This document shows, in pieces, positions 1 through 11,040 of a DNA stretch of 64,000 nucleotides. Origin of the DNA: Phocoena phocoena (taxonomy: Eukaryota > Chordata > Mammalia > Artiodactyla > Phocoenidae); the NCBI RefSeq assembly GCF_963924675.1, contig NC_089236.1, positions 45,416,500 to 45,480,499 on the forward strand, read 5' to 3'. Positions within the stretch are counted from its first letter, which is position 1. Each line of letters begins with the position of its first letter. A program made the position numbers and the translations under genes. The notes beneath the pieces are model-generated. The model saw only the letters and a program-made list of their open reading frames with translations. It was not told the DNA's origin and did no database searches.

Positions 1-1379
1 AACCTACAGGCATGTGCTCACACTGAGTGTCCCGTTAGCGACACAGCTTTGAAAGATGCTGACTTTCTCCTCGAGCTGCGTGACTTCAGGTACGAGGTTC
101 ACGAAGTATGCAAAGCAGAGTGTTTTCTCTTGGCAGCTCACACAGGGCGGCAACCGGTATTTCCTGGGCGCTTTGGACACACCAGAAATCGTGTCCTGAA
201 GCTGTTTGAGGGCTCTGGAAATAGAGCATTCCTCAAGGAACGCGCAGTGTGTTGCCCATCACTCGGCACGCACGGAGGGCATCGGAGGGGAAGACCACTG
301 GGCCTCGATGTTGCTCAGCTGGGCCACCGGGGTCTGGAGATACTCACTGACAATGGAGGAAAATGGATGCAAACCAGAGGGGCCTACGAGTCCTCAGAAG
401 GGTACTTCCCTGAAAGTAAAGGCGAAGAGCTACTAAGAACTCGTGGAAACAGCTGCATGCCTCCCTTTCTGCCCGGCTACTCAGGGCCTAACCTGGAGGC
501 AAGTTCTCACGTTGAGTTTCTCTTGACTTCTAGAGCTTGTCAGGCTGACCACCACGGCGGCCATGGAAGCACCTGGTTTAGACCGAGCAAACTCAGTTTC
601 TTCCCAGAAGCATTCCTACAGTGTTCCCAGGCCTGTCAACAGCAGGGATTTCAGGTAGCTTCAAGGCACCGTGAATGCAGCCTTCCAAATTGGAAAGCGA
701 GGATGTTTAAATCAGGCCCCCGATTTCATGCGCAAACGCAGCATACATTGCTGTTGTTTCTAACAAGTCAAAAGAGACACATGGCCCCTTGTGTTTGCTT
801 GCCTGAATCAGCTTCTCGAAGCAGGGGGTTGTGCATCAAGTGGACTGCCTCAACCAAGGAACGCCCTAGCTACTCCTCTGTGGCCTGTTGCTATTCAGAA
901 GCCTGCATTGCCCCCGCAAGAAGGGGACTGAAATTGCAGTAAGAACGCAAGGGGACTTTCTTCTGGAGGCACGGTGACTTCAGGCAGGAGGTCCTAGATG
1001 GAATGCGAGGGCGAGGGTGCTCTCAGTGCAGGTCAGACTAGGGCAAGGCGTAAGACCTCAAGGCCTGTGAGACGTGCAAAAATTCTGTTCGTGAACGTGT
1101 GGGTGTGATGGGGAAATTAAGCTGCTTCGGTGGAGACTGCTGTGCGTTTCCCTACCCTCGGCGTAGAGAGAGTGGCTCCAAAGGGCTACGGAGCTGGATG
1201 TTGCTTAGGAGACCTAAGGGGTCCTGGGGTTAGTCTGTGTTCCAGCCGGGAACAGGGAGCCCACGCGATTTTCCTAGGTGTCCGGAAAACTCTACTGCCA
1301 TAAAAGATATGCAGAGCAGAGGCTACGGCCTCATGGAAAGTGCTGCACGCCTCTGTTTCTGCAGGGCAAGTCCGGCCTT
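1..1379 (+). repeat. Satellite monomer copy 1
   Basis: The window begins exactly at this phase. It is 1,379 bp, one base short because CACAAGGGCGG reads CACAGGGCGG near 141-150; this fuses two reading frames. Private changes include GAGCTGCGTGAC near 74, AGCATTCCTC near 224, TGGGCCACC near 320 and AGTGTTCCC near 620. The tail type is GAGAGTGGCTCC, with CCAGCCGGGAACAGG. Confidence 0.97.
80..942 (+). other. Long open frame of the satellite unit, probably non-coding
   Basis: One + strand frame runs about 287 codons through each unit, from unit position 80 to the TAA after GAAATTGCAG. It is intact in copies 3, 4, 5, 8, 11-13, 15-18, 20-22, 25, 29, 31-36, 39, 40, 45 and 46 (26 of 46). The first codon is GTG; the first in-frame ATG lies near codon 98. 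The translation has no signal peptide, membrane segment or domain I recognise. Twenty copies are broken by stops, frameshifts or the inversion. In copy 1, shown here, a 1-base deletion near 144 joins a different upstream frame, giving an open frame from 49. Frames in other phases and on the - strand (88 codons) are kept open equally well, so I infer no coding selection. Confidence 0.3.
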
Positions 1380-1458
1380 AACCTACAGGCATGTGCTCAC
1401 ACTGAGTGTCCCGTTAGCGACACAGCTTTGAAAGATGCTGACTTTCTCCTCGAGCTGA

Positions 1459-1941
1459 GTGACTTCAGGTACGAGGTCCGCGAAGTATGCAAAGCAGAGT
1501 GTTTTCTCTTGGCAGCTCACACAAGGGCGGCAACCGGTATTTCCTGGGCGCTTCGGACACACCAGAAATCGTGTCCTGAAGCTGTTTGAGGGCTCTGGAA
1601 ATAGAGCTCTCCTCAAGGAACGCGCAGTGTGTTGCCCATCACTCGGCACGCACGCAGGGCATCGGAGGGGAAGACCACTGGGCCTCGATGTTGCTCAGCT
1701 GGTCCACCGGGGTCTGGAGATACTCACTGACAATGGAGGAAAATGGATGCAAACCAGAGGGGCCTACGAGACCTCAGAAGGGTACTTCCCTGAAAGTAAA
1801 GGCGAAGAGCTACTAAGAACTCGTGGAAACAGCTGCATGCCTCCCTTTCTGCCCGGCTACTCAGGGCCTAACCTGGAGGCAAGTTCTCACGTTGAGTTTC
1901 TCTTGACTTCTAGAGCTTGTCAGGCTGACCACCACGGCGGC
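1459..1941 (+). repeat. Ancestral sub-repeat S1 inside the monomer (mapped in copy 2)
   Basis: First of three diverged segments that seem to make up one monomer. Its landmarks are GTGACTTCAGG at 1459, GCAAAGCAGAG at 1489, a GTGTGTTGCCCATCACTCGG block near 1626, GGGCCTCGATGTTGCTCAG at 1680, and GCTGCATGCCTCCCTTTCTG at 1832 followed by AACCTGGAGGCAAGTTCTCA at 1870. The same landmarks, in the same order, recur in S3 with a lag of 890-895 bp. Alignment was by eye; homology to S3 is strong and to S2 moderate. Confidence 0.75.
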
Positions 1942-2353
1942 CATGGAAGCACCTGGTTTAGACCGACCAAACTCACTTTCTTCCCAGAAGCATTCCTACA
2001 GGGTTCCCAGGCCTGTCAACTGCAGGGATTTCAGGTAGCTTCAAGGCACCGTGAATGCAGCCTTCCAAATTGGAAAGCGAGGATGTTTACATCATGCCCC
2101 TGATTTCATGCGCAAACGCAGCATACATTGCTGTTGTTTCTAACATGTCAAAAGAGACACATGGCCCCTTGTGTTTGCTTGCCTGAATCAGCTTCTCGAA
2201 GAAGGGGGTTGTGCATCAAGTGGACTGCCTCAACCAAGGAACGCCCTAGCTACTCCTCTGGGGCCTGTTGCTATTCAGAAGCCTGCATTGCCACCGCAAG
2301 AACCGGACTGAAATTGCAGTAAGAACGCAAGGGGACTTTCTTCTGGAGGCACG
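1942..2353 (+). repeat. Ancestral sub-repeat S2 inside the monomer (mapped in copy 2)
   Basis: The middle and most diverged of the three segments, about 70 bp shorter than the others. Matching landmarks are the CATGGAAGCACCTGG...GCAAACTCAGTTTCTTCC stretch (copy 2 differs by two bases) against the start of S1, GGCCCCTTGTGTTTGCTTG at 2164 against GGGCCTCGATGTTGCTCAG, and CCTGCATTGCCACCG at 2282 against GCTGCATGCCTCC. The spacing agrees with S1 and S3, but each single match is weak, so the assignment rests on collinearity. Confidence 0.55.
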
Positions 2354-2838
2354 GTGACTTCACGCAGGAGGTCCTAGATGAAATGCGAGGCCGAGGGTGC
2401 TCTCAGTGCAGGTCAGACTAGGGTAAGGCGTAAGACCTCAAGGCCTCTGAGACCTCCCAAAATTCTGTTCGTGAACGTGTGGGTGTGATGGTGAAATTAA
2501 GCTGCTTCGGTGGAGACTGCTGTGCTTTTCCCTACCCTCGGCGTAGAGAGAGTTGGTTCCAAAGGGCTACGGGGCTGGATGTTGCTTAGTAGACCTAGGG
2601 GTCCTCGGGTTAGTCTGTGTTCCAGCCGGGAACAGGGAGCCCACGCGATTTTCCTAAGTGTCCGGAAAACTCTACTGCCATCAAAGATATGCAGAGCAGA
2701 GGCTACGGCCTCATGGAAAGTGCTGCACGCCTCCGTTTCTGCAGGGCAAGTCCAGCCTTAACCTACAGGCATGTGCTCACACTGAGTGTCCCGTTAGCGA
2801 CACAGCTTTGAAAGATGCTGACTTTCTCCTCGAGATGA
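2354..2838 (+). repeat. Ancestral sub-repeat S3 inside the monomer (spans the copy 2/3 boundary)
   Basis: Third segment. It opens with GTGACTTCA(G/C)GCAGGAGG at 2354, close to the S1 opening GTGACTTCAGGTACGAGG. Further on it has GTGC(G/T)TTTCCCTACCCTCG near 2521, GGGGCTGGATGTTGCTTAG at 2571, GCTGCACGCCTCCGTTTCTG at 2722 and AACCTACAGGCATGTGCTCA at 2760. These parallel the S1 landmarks one by one at lags of 890-895 bp. The arbitrary monomer start at AACCTACAGG therefore lies inside S3. Confidence 0.7.
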
Positions 2839-4139
2839 GTGACTTCAGGTACGAGGTCCGCGAAGTATGCAAAGCAGAGTGTTTTCTCTTGGCAGCTCAC
2901 ACAAACGCGGCAACCGGTGTTTCCTGGGCGCTTCGGACACACCAGAAATCGTGTCCTGAAGCTGTTTGAGGGCTCTGGAAATAGAGCTCTCCTCAAGGAA
3001 CGCGCAGTGTGTTGCCCATCACTCGGCACGCACGCAGGGCATCGGAGGGGAAGACCACTGGGCCTCGATGTTGCTCAGCTGGTCCACCGGGGTCTGGAGA
3101 TACTCACTGACAATGGAGGAAAATGGATGCAAACCAGAGGGGCCTACGAGTCCTCAGAAGGGTACTTCCCTGAAAGTAAAGGCGAAGAGCTACTAAGAAC
3201 TCGTGGAAACAGCTGCATGCCTCCCTTTCTGCCCGGCTACTCAGGGCCTAACCTGGAGGCAAGTTCTCACGTTGAGTTTCTCTTCACTTCTAGAGCTTGT
3301 CAGGCTGACCACCACGGCGGCCATGGAAGCACCTGGTTTAGACCGAGCAAATTCCGTTTCTTCCCAGAAGCATTCCTACAGGGTTCCCAGGCCTGTCAAC
3401 AGCAGGGATTTCAGGTAACTTCAACGCACCGTGAATGCAGCCTTCCAAATTGGAAAGCGAGGATGTTTAAATCAGGCCCCCGATTTCATGCGCAAACGCA
3501 GCATACATTGCTATTGTTTCTAACAAGTCAAAAGAGACACATGGCCCCTTGTGTTTGCTTGCCTGAATCAGCTTCTCGAAGCAGGGTGTTGTGCATCAAG
3601 TGGACTGCCTCAACCAAGGAACGCCCTAGCTACTCCTCTGGGGCCTGTTGCTATTCAGAAGCCTGCATTACCACCGCAAGAACCGGACTGAAATTGCAGT
3701 AAGAACGCAAGGGGACTTTCTTCTGGAGGCACGGTGACTTCAGGCAGGAGGTCCTAGATGAAATGCGAGGCCGAGGGTGCTCTCAGTGCAGGTCAGACTA
3801 GGGCAAGGCGTAAGACATCAAGGCCTGTGAGACGTGCCAAAATTCTGTTCCTGAACGTGTGGGTGTGATGGTGAAATTAAGCTGCTTCGGTGGAGACTGC
3901 TGTGCGTTTCCCTACCCTCGGCGTAGAGAGAGTTGGTTCCAAAGGGCTACGGGGCTGGATGTTGCTTAGTAGACCTAGGGGTCCTCGGGTTAGTCTGTGT
4001 TCCAGCCGGGAACAGGGAGCCCACGCGATTTTCCTAAGTGTCCGGAAAACTCTACTGCCATAAAAGATATGCAGAGCAGAGGCTACGGCCTCATGGAAAG
4101 TGCTGCACGCCTCCGTTTCTGCAGGGCAAGTCCGGCCTT
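2760..4139 (+). repeat. Satellite monomer copy 3
   Basis: 1,380 bp with the long frame open. It carries CACAAACGCGG (shared with copies 7, 8 and 9) and GGTGTTTCC (shared with copy 9). Private changes are GAGATGAGTG near 2833, CTTCACTTC near 3283 and GGTAACTTCAACGC near 3414. The GAGAGTTGGTTCC tail and CCTCGGG match copy 2. Confidence 0.97.
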
Positions 4140-5519
4140 AACCTACAGGCATGTGCTCACACTGAGTGTCCCTTTAGCGACACAGCTTTGAAAGATGCTG
4201 ACTTTCTCCTCGAGCTGAGTGACTTCAGGTACGAGGTCCGCGAAGTATGCAAAGCAGAGTGTTTTCTCTTGGCAGCTCACACAAGGGCGGCAACCGGTAT
4301 TTCCTGGGCGCTTCGGACACACCAGAAATCGTGTCCTGAAGCTGTTTGAGGGCTCTGGAAATAGAGCTCTCCTCAAGGAACGCGCAGTGTGTTGCCCATC
4401 ACTCGGCACGCACGGAGGGCATCGGAGGGGAAGACCACTGGGCCTCGATGTTGCTCAGCTGGTCCACCGGGGTCTGGAGATACTCACTGACAATGGAGGA
4501 AAATGGATGCAAACCAGCGGGGCCTACGAGTTCTCAGAAGGGTACTTCCGTGAAAGTAAAGGCGAAGAGCTACTAAGAACTCGTGGAAACACCTGCATGC
4601 CTCCCTTTCTGCCCGGCTACTCAGGGCCTAACCTGGAGGCAAGTTCTCACGTTGAGTTTCTCTTGACTTCTAGAGCTTGTCAGGCTGACCACCACGGCGG
4701 CCATGGAAGCACCTGGTTTAGACCGAGCAAACTCAGTTTCTTCCCAGAAGCATTCCTACAGGGTTCCCAGGCCTGTCAACAGCAGGGATTTCAGGTAGCT
4801 TCAACGCACCGTGAATGCAGCCTTCCAAATTGGAAAGCGAGGATGTTTAAATCAGGCCCCCGATTTCAGGCGCAAACGCAGCATACATTGCTGTTGTTTC
4901 TAACAAGTCAAAAGAGACACATGGCCCCTTGTGTTTGCTTGCCTGAATCAGCTTCTCGAAGCAGGGGTTTGTGCATCAAGTGGACTGCCTCAACCAAGGA
5001 ACGCCCTAGCTACTCCTCTGGGGCCTGTGCCTATTCAGAAGCCTGCATTGCCACCGCAAGAAGCGGACTGAAATTGCAGTAAGAACGCAAGGGGACTTTC
5101 TTCTGGAGGCACGGTGACTTCAGGCAGGAGGTCCTAGATGGAATGCGAGGCCGAGGGTGCTCTCAGTGCAGGTCAGAGTAGGGCAAGGCGTAAGACCTCA
5201 AGGCCTGTGAGACGTGCCAAAATTCTGTTCGTGAACGTGTGGGTGGGATGGGGAAATTAAGCTGCTTCGGTGGAGACTGCTGTGCGTTTCCCTACCCTCG
5301 GCGTAGAGAGAGTGGCTCCAAAGGGCTACGGGGCTGGATGTTGCTTAGGAGACCTAAGGGGTCCTGGGGTTAGTCTGTGTTCCAGCCGGGAACAGGGAGC
5401 CCACGCGATTTTCCTAGGTGTCCGTAAAACTCTACTGCCATAAAAGATATGCAGAGCAGAGGCTACGGCCTCATGGAAAGTGCTGCACGCCTCCGTTTCT
5501 GCAGGGCAAGTCCGGCCTT
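4140..5519 (+). repeat. Satellite monomer copy 4
   Basis: 1,380 bp with the frame open. CCCTTTAGCG replaces the usual CCCGTTAGCG near 4170. Other marks are ACCAGCGGGGCC, GTTCTCAG and TTCCGTGAAAG within 4515-4555, AACACCTGCATG near 4589 (shared with copy 5) and TTTCAGGCGC near 4865. The tail type is GAGAGTGGCTCC and ends in GTCCGTAAAAC. Confidence 0.97.
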
Positions 5520-6899
5520 AACCTACAGGCATGTGCTCACACTGAGTGTCCCGTTAGCGACACAGCTTTGAAAGATGCTGACTTTCTCCTCGAGCTGAGT
5601 GACTTCAGGTACGAGGTCCACGAAGTATGCAAAGCAGAGTGTTTTCTCTTGGCAGCTCACACAAGGGCGGCAACCGGTATTTCCTGGGCGCTTCGGACAC
5701 ACCAGAAATCGTGTCCTGAAGCTGTTTGAGGGCTCTGGAAATAGAGCTCTCCTCAAGGAACGCGCAGTGTGTTGCCCATCACTCGGCACGCACGCAGGGC
5801 ATCGGAGGGGAAGACCACTGTGCCTCGATATTGCTCAGCTGGTCCACCGGGGTCTGGAGATACTCACTGACAATGGAGGAAAATGGATGCAAACCAGAGG
5901 GGCCTACGAGTCCTCAGAAGGGTACTTCGCTGAAAGTAAAGGCGCAGAGCTACTAAGAACTCGTGGAAACACCTGCATGCCTCCCTTTCTGCCCGGCTAC
6001 TCAGGGCCTAAACTGGAGGCAAGTTCTCACGTTGAGTTTCTCTTGACTTCTAGAGCTTGTCAGGCTGACCACCACGGCGGCCATGGAAGCACCTGGTTTA
6101 GACCGAGCAAACTCAGTTTCTTCCCAGAAGCATTCCTACAGGGTTCCCAGGCCTGTCAACAGCAGGGATTTCAGGTAGCTTCAAGGCACCGTGAATGCAG
6201 CCTTCCAAATTGGAAAGCGAGGATGTTTCAATCAGGCCCCCGATTTCATGCGCAAACGCAGCATACATTGCTGTTGTTTCTAACAAGTCAAAAGAGACAC
6301 ATGGCCCCTTGTGTTTGCTTGCCTGAATCAGCTTCTCGATGCAGGGGGTTGTGCATCAAGTGGACTGCCTCAACCAAGGAACGCCCTAGCTACTCCTCTG
6401 GGGCCTGTTGCTATTCAGAAGCCTGCATTGCCACCGCAAGAAGCAGACTGAAATTGCAGTAAGAACGCAAGGGGACTTTCTTCTGGAGGCACGGTGACTT
6501 CAGGCAGGAGGTCCTAGATGGAATGCGAGGGCGAGGGTGCTCTCAGTGCAGGTCAGACTAGGGCAAGGCGTAAGACCTCAAGGCCTGTGAGACGTGCCAA
6601 AATTCTGTTCATGAATGTGTGGGTGTGATGGGGAAAGTAAGCTGCTTCGGTGGAGACTGCTGTGCGTTTCCCTACCCTCGGCGTAGAGAGAGTGGCTCCA
6701 AAGGGCTACGGGGCTGGATGTTGCTTAGGAGACCTAAGGGGTCCTGGGGTTAGTCTGTGTTCCAGCCGGGAACAGGGAGCCCACGCGATTTTCCTAGGTG
6801 TCCGGAAAACTCTACTGCCATAAAAGATATGCAGAGCAGAGGCTACGGCCTCATGGAAAGTGCTTCACGCCTCCGTTTCTGCAGGGCAAGTCCGGCCTT
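5520..6899 (+). repeat. Satellite monomer copy 5
   Basis: 1,380 bp with the frame open. It shares AACACCTGCATG with copy 4 and GGCGCAGAGC with copies 8, 36 and 40. It has GTTTCAATCAGG near 6227, an allele otherwise typical of copies 13-17. The tail has GGCGAGGG, CATGAATGTG and GAGAGTGGCTCC. Confidence 0.97.
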
Positions 6900-8279
6900 A
6901 ACCTACAGGCATGTGCTCACACTGAGTGTCCCGTTAGCGACACAGCTTTGAAAGATGCTGACTTTCTCCTCGAGCTGAGTGACTTCAGGTACGAGGTCCG
7001 CGAAGTATGCAAAGCAGAGTGTTTTCTCTTGGCAGCTCACACAAAGGCGGCAACAGGTATTTCCTGGGCGCTTCGGACACACCAGAAATCGTGTCCTGAA
7101 GCTGTTTGAGGGCTCTGGAAATAGAGCTCTCCTCAAGGAACGCGCAGTGTGTTGCCCATCACTCGGCACGTACGCAGGGCATCGGAGGGGAAGACCACTG
7201 GGCCTCGATGTTGCTCAGCTGGTCCACCGGGGTCTGGAGATACTCACTGACAATGGAGGAAAATGGATGCAAACCAGAGGGTCCTACGAGTCCTCAGAAG
7301 GGTACTTCCCTGAAAGTAAAGGCGAAGAGCTACTAAGAACTCGTGGAAACAGCTGCATGCCTCCCTTTCTGCCCGGCTACTCAGGGCCTAACCTGGAGGC
7401 AAGTTCTCACGTTGAGTTTCTCTTGACTTCTAGAGCTTGTCAGGCTGACCACCACGGCGGCCATGGAAGCACCTGGTTTAGACCGAGCAAGCTCAGTTTC
7501 TTCCCAGAAGCATTCCTACAGGGTTCCCAGGCCTGTCAACAGCAGGGATTTCAGGTAGCTTCAAGGCACCGTGAATGCAGCCTTCCAAATTGGAAAGCGA
7601 GGATGTTTAAATCAGGCCCCCGATTTCATGGGTAAACACAGCATACATTGCTGTTGTTTCTAACAAGTCAAAACAGACAGAGGGCCCCTTGTGTTTGCTT
7701 GCCTGAATCACCGTCTCGAAGCAGGGGGTTGTGCGTCAAGTGGACTGCCTCAACCAAGGAACGCCCTAGCTACTCCTCTGGGGCCTGTTGCTATTCAGAA
7801 GCCTGCATTGCCACCGCAAGAACCGGACTGAAATTGCAGTAAGAACGCAAGGGGACTTTCTTCTGGAGGCACGGTGACTTCACGCAGGAGGTCCTAGGTG
7901 AAATGCGAGGCTGAGGGTGCTCTCTGTGCAGGTCAGACTAGGGCAAGGCGTAAGACCTCAAGGCCTCTGAGACCTGCCAAAATTCTGTTCCTGAACGTGT
8001 GGGTGTGATGGTGAAATTAAGCTGCTTCGGTGGAGACTGCTGTGCGTTTCCCTACCCTCGGCGTAGAGAGAGTTGGTTCCAAAGGGCTACGGGGCTGGAT
8101 GTTGCTTAGTAGACCTAGGGGTCCTGGGGTTAGTCTATGTTCCAGCCGGGACCAGGGAGCCCACGCGATTTTCCTAAGTGTCCGGAAAACTCTACTGCCA
8201 TAAAAGATATGCAGAGCAGAGGCTACGGCCTCATGGAAAGTGCTGCACGCCTCCGTTTCTGCAGGGCAAGTCCGGCCTT
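6900..8279 (+). repeat. Satellite monomer copy 6
   Basis: 1,380 bp. CATGGGTAAACAC makes a TAA stop at 7633-7635, so the frame closes after 218 codons. It belongs to the CATGGG...ACAC sub-family (copies 6, 7, 9, 10 and 12) and shares AAAACAGACAGAGGG with copies 9 and 12. The tail is GAGAGTTGGTTCC with CCAGCCGGGACCAGG. Confidence 0.97.
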
Positions 8280-9660
8280 AACCTACAGGCATGTGCTCAC
8301 ACTGAGTGTCCCTTTAGCGACACAGCTTTGAAAGATGCTGACTTTCTCCTCGAGCTGAGTGACTTTAGGTACGAGGTCCGCGAAGTATGCAAAGCAGAGT
8401 GTTTTCTCTTGGCAGCTCACACAAACGCGGCAACCGGTATTTCCTGGGCGCTTCGGACACACCAGAAATCGTGTCCTGAAGCTGTTTGAGGGCTCTGAAA
8501 ATAGAGCTCTCCTCAAGGAACGCGCAGTGTGTTGCCCATCCCTCGGCACGCACGCAGGGCATCGGAGGGGAAGACCACTGGGCCTCGATGTTGCTCAGCT
8601 GGTCCACCGGGGTCTGGAGATACTCACTGACAATGGAGGAAAATGGATGCAAACCAGAGGGGCCTACGAGTCCTCAGAAGGGTACTTCCCTGAAAGTAAA
8701 GGCGAAGAGCTACTAAGAACTCGTGGAAACAGCTGCATGCCTCCCTTTCTGCCCGGCTACTCAGGGCCTAACCTGGAGGCAAGTTCTCACGTTGAGTTTC
8801 TCTTGACTTCTAGAGCTTGTCAGGCTGACCACCACGGCGCCCATGGAAGCACCTGGTTTAGACCGACCAAACTCAGTTTCTTCCCAGAAGCATTCCTACA
8901 GGGTTCCCAGGCCTGTCAACAGCAGGGATTTCAGGTAGCTTCAAGGCACCATGAATGCAGCCTTCCAAATTTGAAAGCGAGGATGTTTAAATCAGGCCCC
9001 CGATTTCATGGGCAAACACAGCATACATTGCTGTTGTTTCCAACAAGTCCAAAGAGATACATGGCCCCTTGTGTTTGCTTGCCTGAATCAGCTTCTCGAA
9101 GCAGGGGGTTGTGCATCAAGTGGACTGCCTCAACCAAGGAACGCCCTAGCTACTCCTCTGGGGCCTGTTGCTATTAAGAAGCGTGCATTGCCACCGAAAG
9201 AACCGGACTGAAATTGCAGTAAGAACGCAAAGGGACTTTCTTCTGGAGGCACGGTGACTTCAGGCAGGAGGTCCTAGATGAAATGCGAGGCCGAGGGTGC
9301 TCTCAGTGCAGGTCAGACTAGGGCAAGGCGTAAGACCTCAAGGCCTGTGAGACTTGCCAAAATTCTATTCCTGAACGTGTGGGTGTGATGGTGAAATTAA
9401 GCTGCTACGGTGGAGACTGCTGTGCGTTTCCCTACCCTCGGCGTAGAGAGAGTTGGTTCCAAAGGGCTACGTGGCTGGATGTTGCTTAGTAGACGTAGGT
9501 GTTCCTGGGGTTAGTCTGTGTACCAGCCGGGAACAGGGAGCCCACGCGATTTTCCTACGTGTCCCGAAAACTCTACTGCCATAAAAGATATGCAGAACAG
9601 AGGCTACGGCCTCATGGAAAGTGCTGCACGCCTCCGTTTCTGCAGGGCAAGTCCGGCCTT
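8280..9660 (+). repeat. Satellite monomer copy 7
   Basis: 1,381 bp. It carries CCCTTTAGCG and CACAAACGCGG. TATTAAGAAG puts a TAA at 9175-9177, an allele shared with copies 9, 10 and 14. The tail is unusual: GCTGCTACGG (also in copy 9), ACGTGGCTGG, TAGACGTAGGTGTTCC, GTACCAGCC and GTCCCGAAAAC. It is among the more diverged copies. Confidence 0.97.
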
Positions 9661-11040
9661 AACCTACAGGCATGTGCTCACACTGAGTGTCCCGTTAGCG
9701 ACACAGCTTTGAAAGATGCTGACTTTCTCCTCGAGCTGAGTGACTTCAGGTACGAGGTCCGCGAAGTATGCAAAGCAGAGTGTTTTCTCTTGGCAGCTCA
9801 CACAAACGCGGCAAACGGTATTTCCTGGGCTCTTCGGACACACCAGAAATCGTGTCCTGAAGCTGTTTGAGGGCTCTGGAAATAGAGCTCTCCTCAAGGA
9901 ACGCGCAGTGTGTTGCCCATCACTTGGCACGCACGCAGGGCATCGGAGGGGAAGACCACTGGGCCTCGATGTTGCTCAGCTGGTCCGCCGGGGTCTGGAG
10001 ATACTCACTGACAATGGAGGAAAATGGATGCAAACCAGAGGGGCCTACGAGTCCTCAGAAGGGTACTTCCCTGAAAGTAAAGGCGCAGAGCTACTAAGAA
10101 CTCGTGGAAACAGCTGCATGCCTCCCTTTCTGCCCGGCTACTCAGGGCCTAACCTGGAGGCAAGTTCTCACGTTGAGTTTCTCTTTACTTCTAGAGCTTG
10201 TCAGGCTGACCACCACGGCGGCCATGGAAGCACCTGGTTTAGACCGAGCAAACTCAGTTTCTTCCCAGAAGCATTCCTACAGGGTTCCCAGGCCTGTCAA
10301 CAGCAGGGATTTCAGGTAGCTTCAAGGCACCGTGAATGCAGCCTTCCAAATTGGAAAGCGAGGATGTTTAAAAGAGGCCCCCGATTTCATGCGCAAACGC
10401 AGCATACATTGCTGTTGTTTCTAACAAGTCAAAAGAGACACATGGCCCCTTGTGTTTGCTTGCCTGAATCAGCTTCTCGAAGCAGGGTTTTGTGCATCAA
10501 GTGGACTGCCTCAACCAAGGAACTCCCTAGCTACTCCTCTGGGGCCTGTTGCTATTCAGAAGCCTGCATTGCCACCGCAAGAAGGGGACTGAAATTGCAG
10601 TAAGAACGCAAGGGGACTTTCTTCTGGAGGCACGGTGACTTCAGGCAGGAGGTCCTAGATGGAATGCGAGGGCGAGGGTGCTCTCAGTGCAGGTCAGACT
10701 AGGGCAAGGCGTAAGACCTCAAGGCCTGTGAGACGTGCCAAAATTCTGTTCATGAACGTGTGGGTGTGATGGGGAAATTAAGCTGCTTCGGTGGAGACTG
10801 CTGTGCGTTTCCCTACCCTCGGCGTAGAGAGAGTGGCTCCAAAGGGCTACGGGGCTGGATGTTGCTTAGGAGACCTAAAGGGTCCTGGGGTTAGTCTGTG
10901 TTCCAGCCGGGAACAGGGAGCCCACGCGATTTTCCTAGGTGTCCGGAAAACTCTACTGCCATAAAAGATATGCAGAGCAGAGGCTACGGCCTCATGGAAA
11001 GTGCTGCACGCCTCCGTTTCTGCAGGGCAAGTCCGGCCTT
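9661..11040 (+). repeat. Satellite monomer copy 8
   Basis: 1,380 bp with the frame open. It shares CTCTTTACTTC near 10181 and GGAACTCCC near 10519 with copy 29, 21 periods away. AAAAGAGGCCCCC near 10369 is shared with copies 36 and 40. Private changes are GGGCTCTTCGG near 9828 and GGTCCGCCGG near 9982. The tail is GAGAGTGGCTCC with CCTAAAGGGTCC. Confidence 0.97.

Larger units (their letters stand above)
1380..2759 (+). repeat. Satellite monomer copy 2
   Basis: 1,380 bp, used here as the reference for sub-repeat mapping. It carries the ACCGACCAA allele. A C-to-T change makes TGA at 2101-2103 and closes the long frame after 214 codons. The tail has GAGAGTTGGTTCC, TAGACCTAGGGGTCCTCGGG and CATCAAAG. 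Copy 3 has nearly the same tail, suggesting a local duplication. Confidence 0.97.

Noticed and set aside
1459..1941. A finer ~230-bp periodicity inside the sub-repeats
   Set aside because: One weak resemblance (TCAGGTACGAGGTCCGCG against TCAGCTGGTCCACCGGGG) was not backed by other landmarks.
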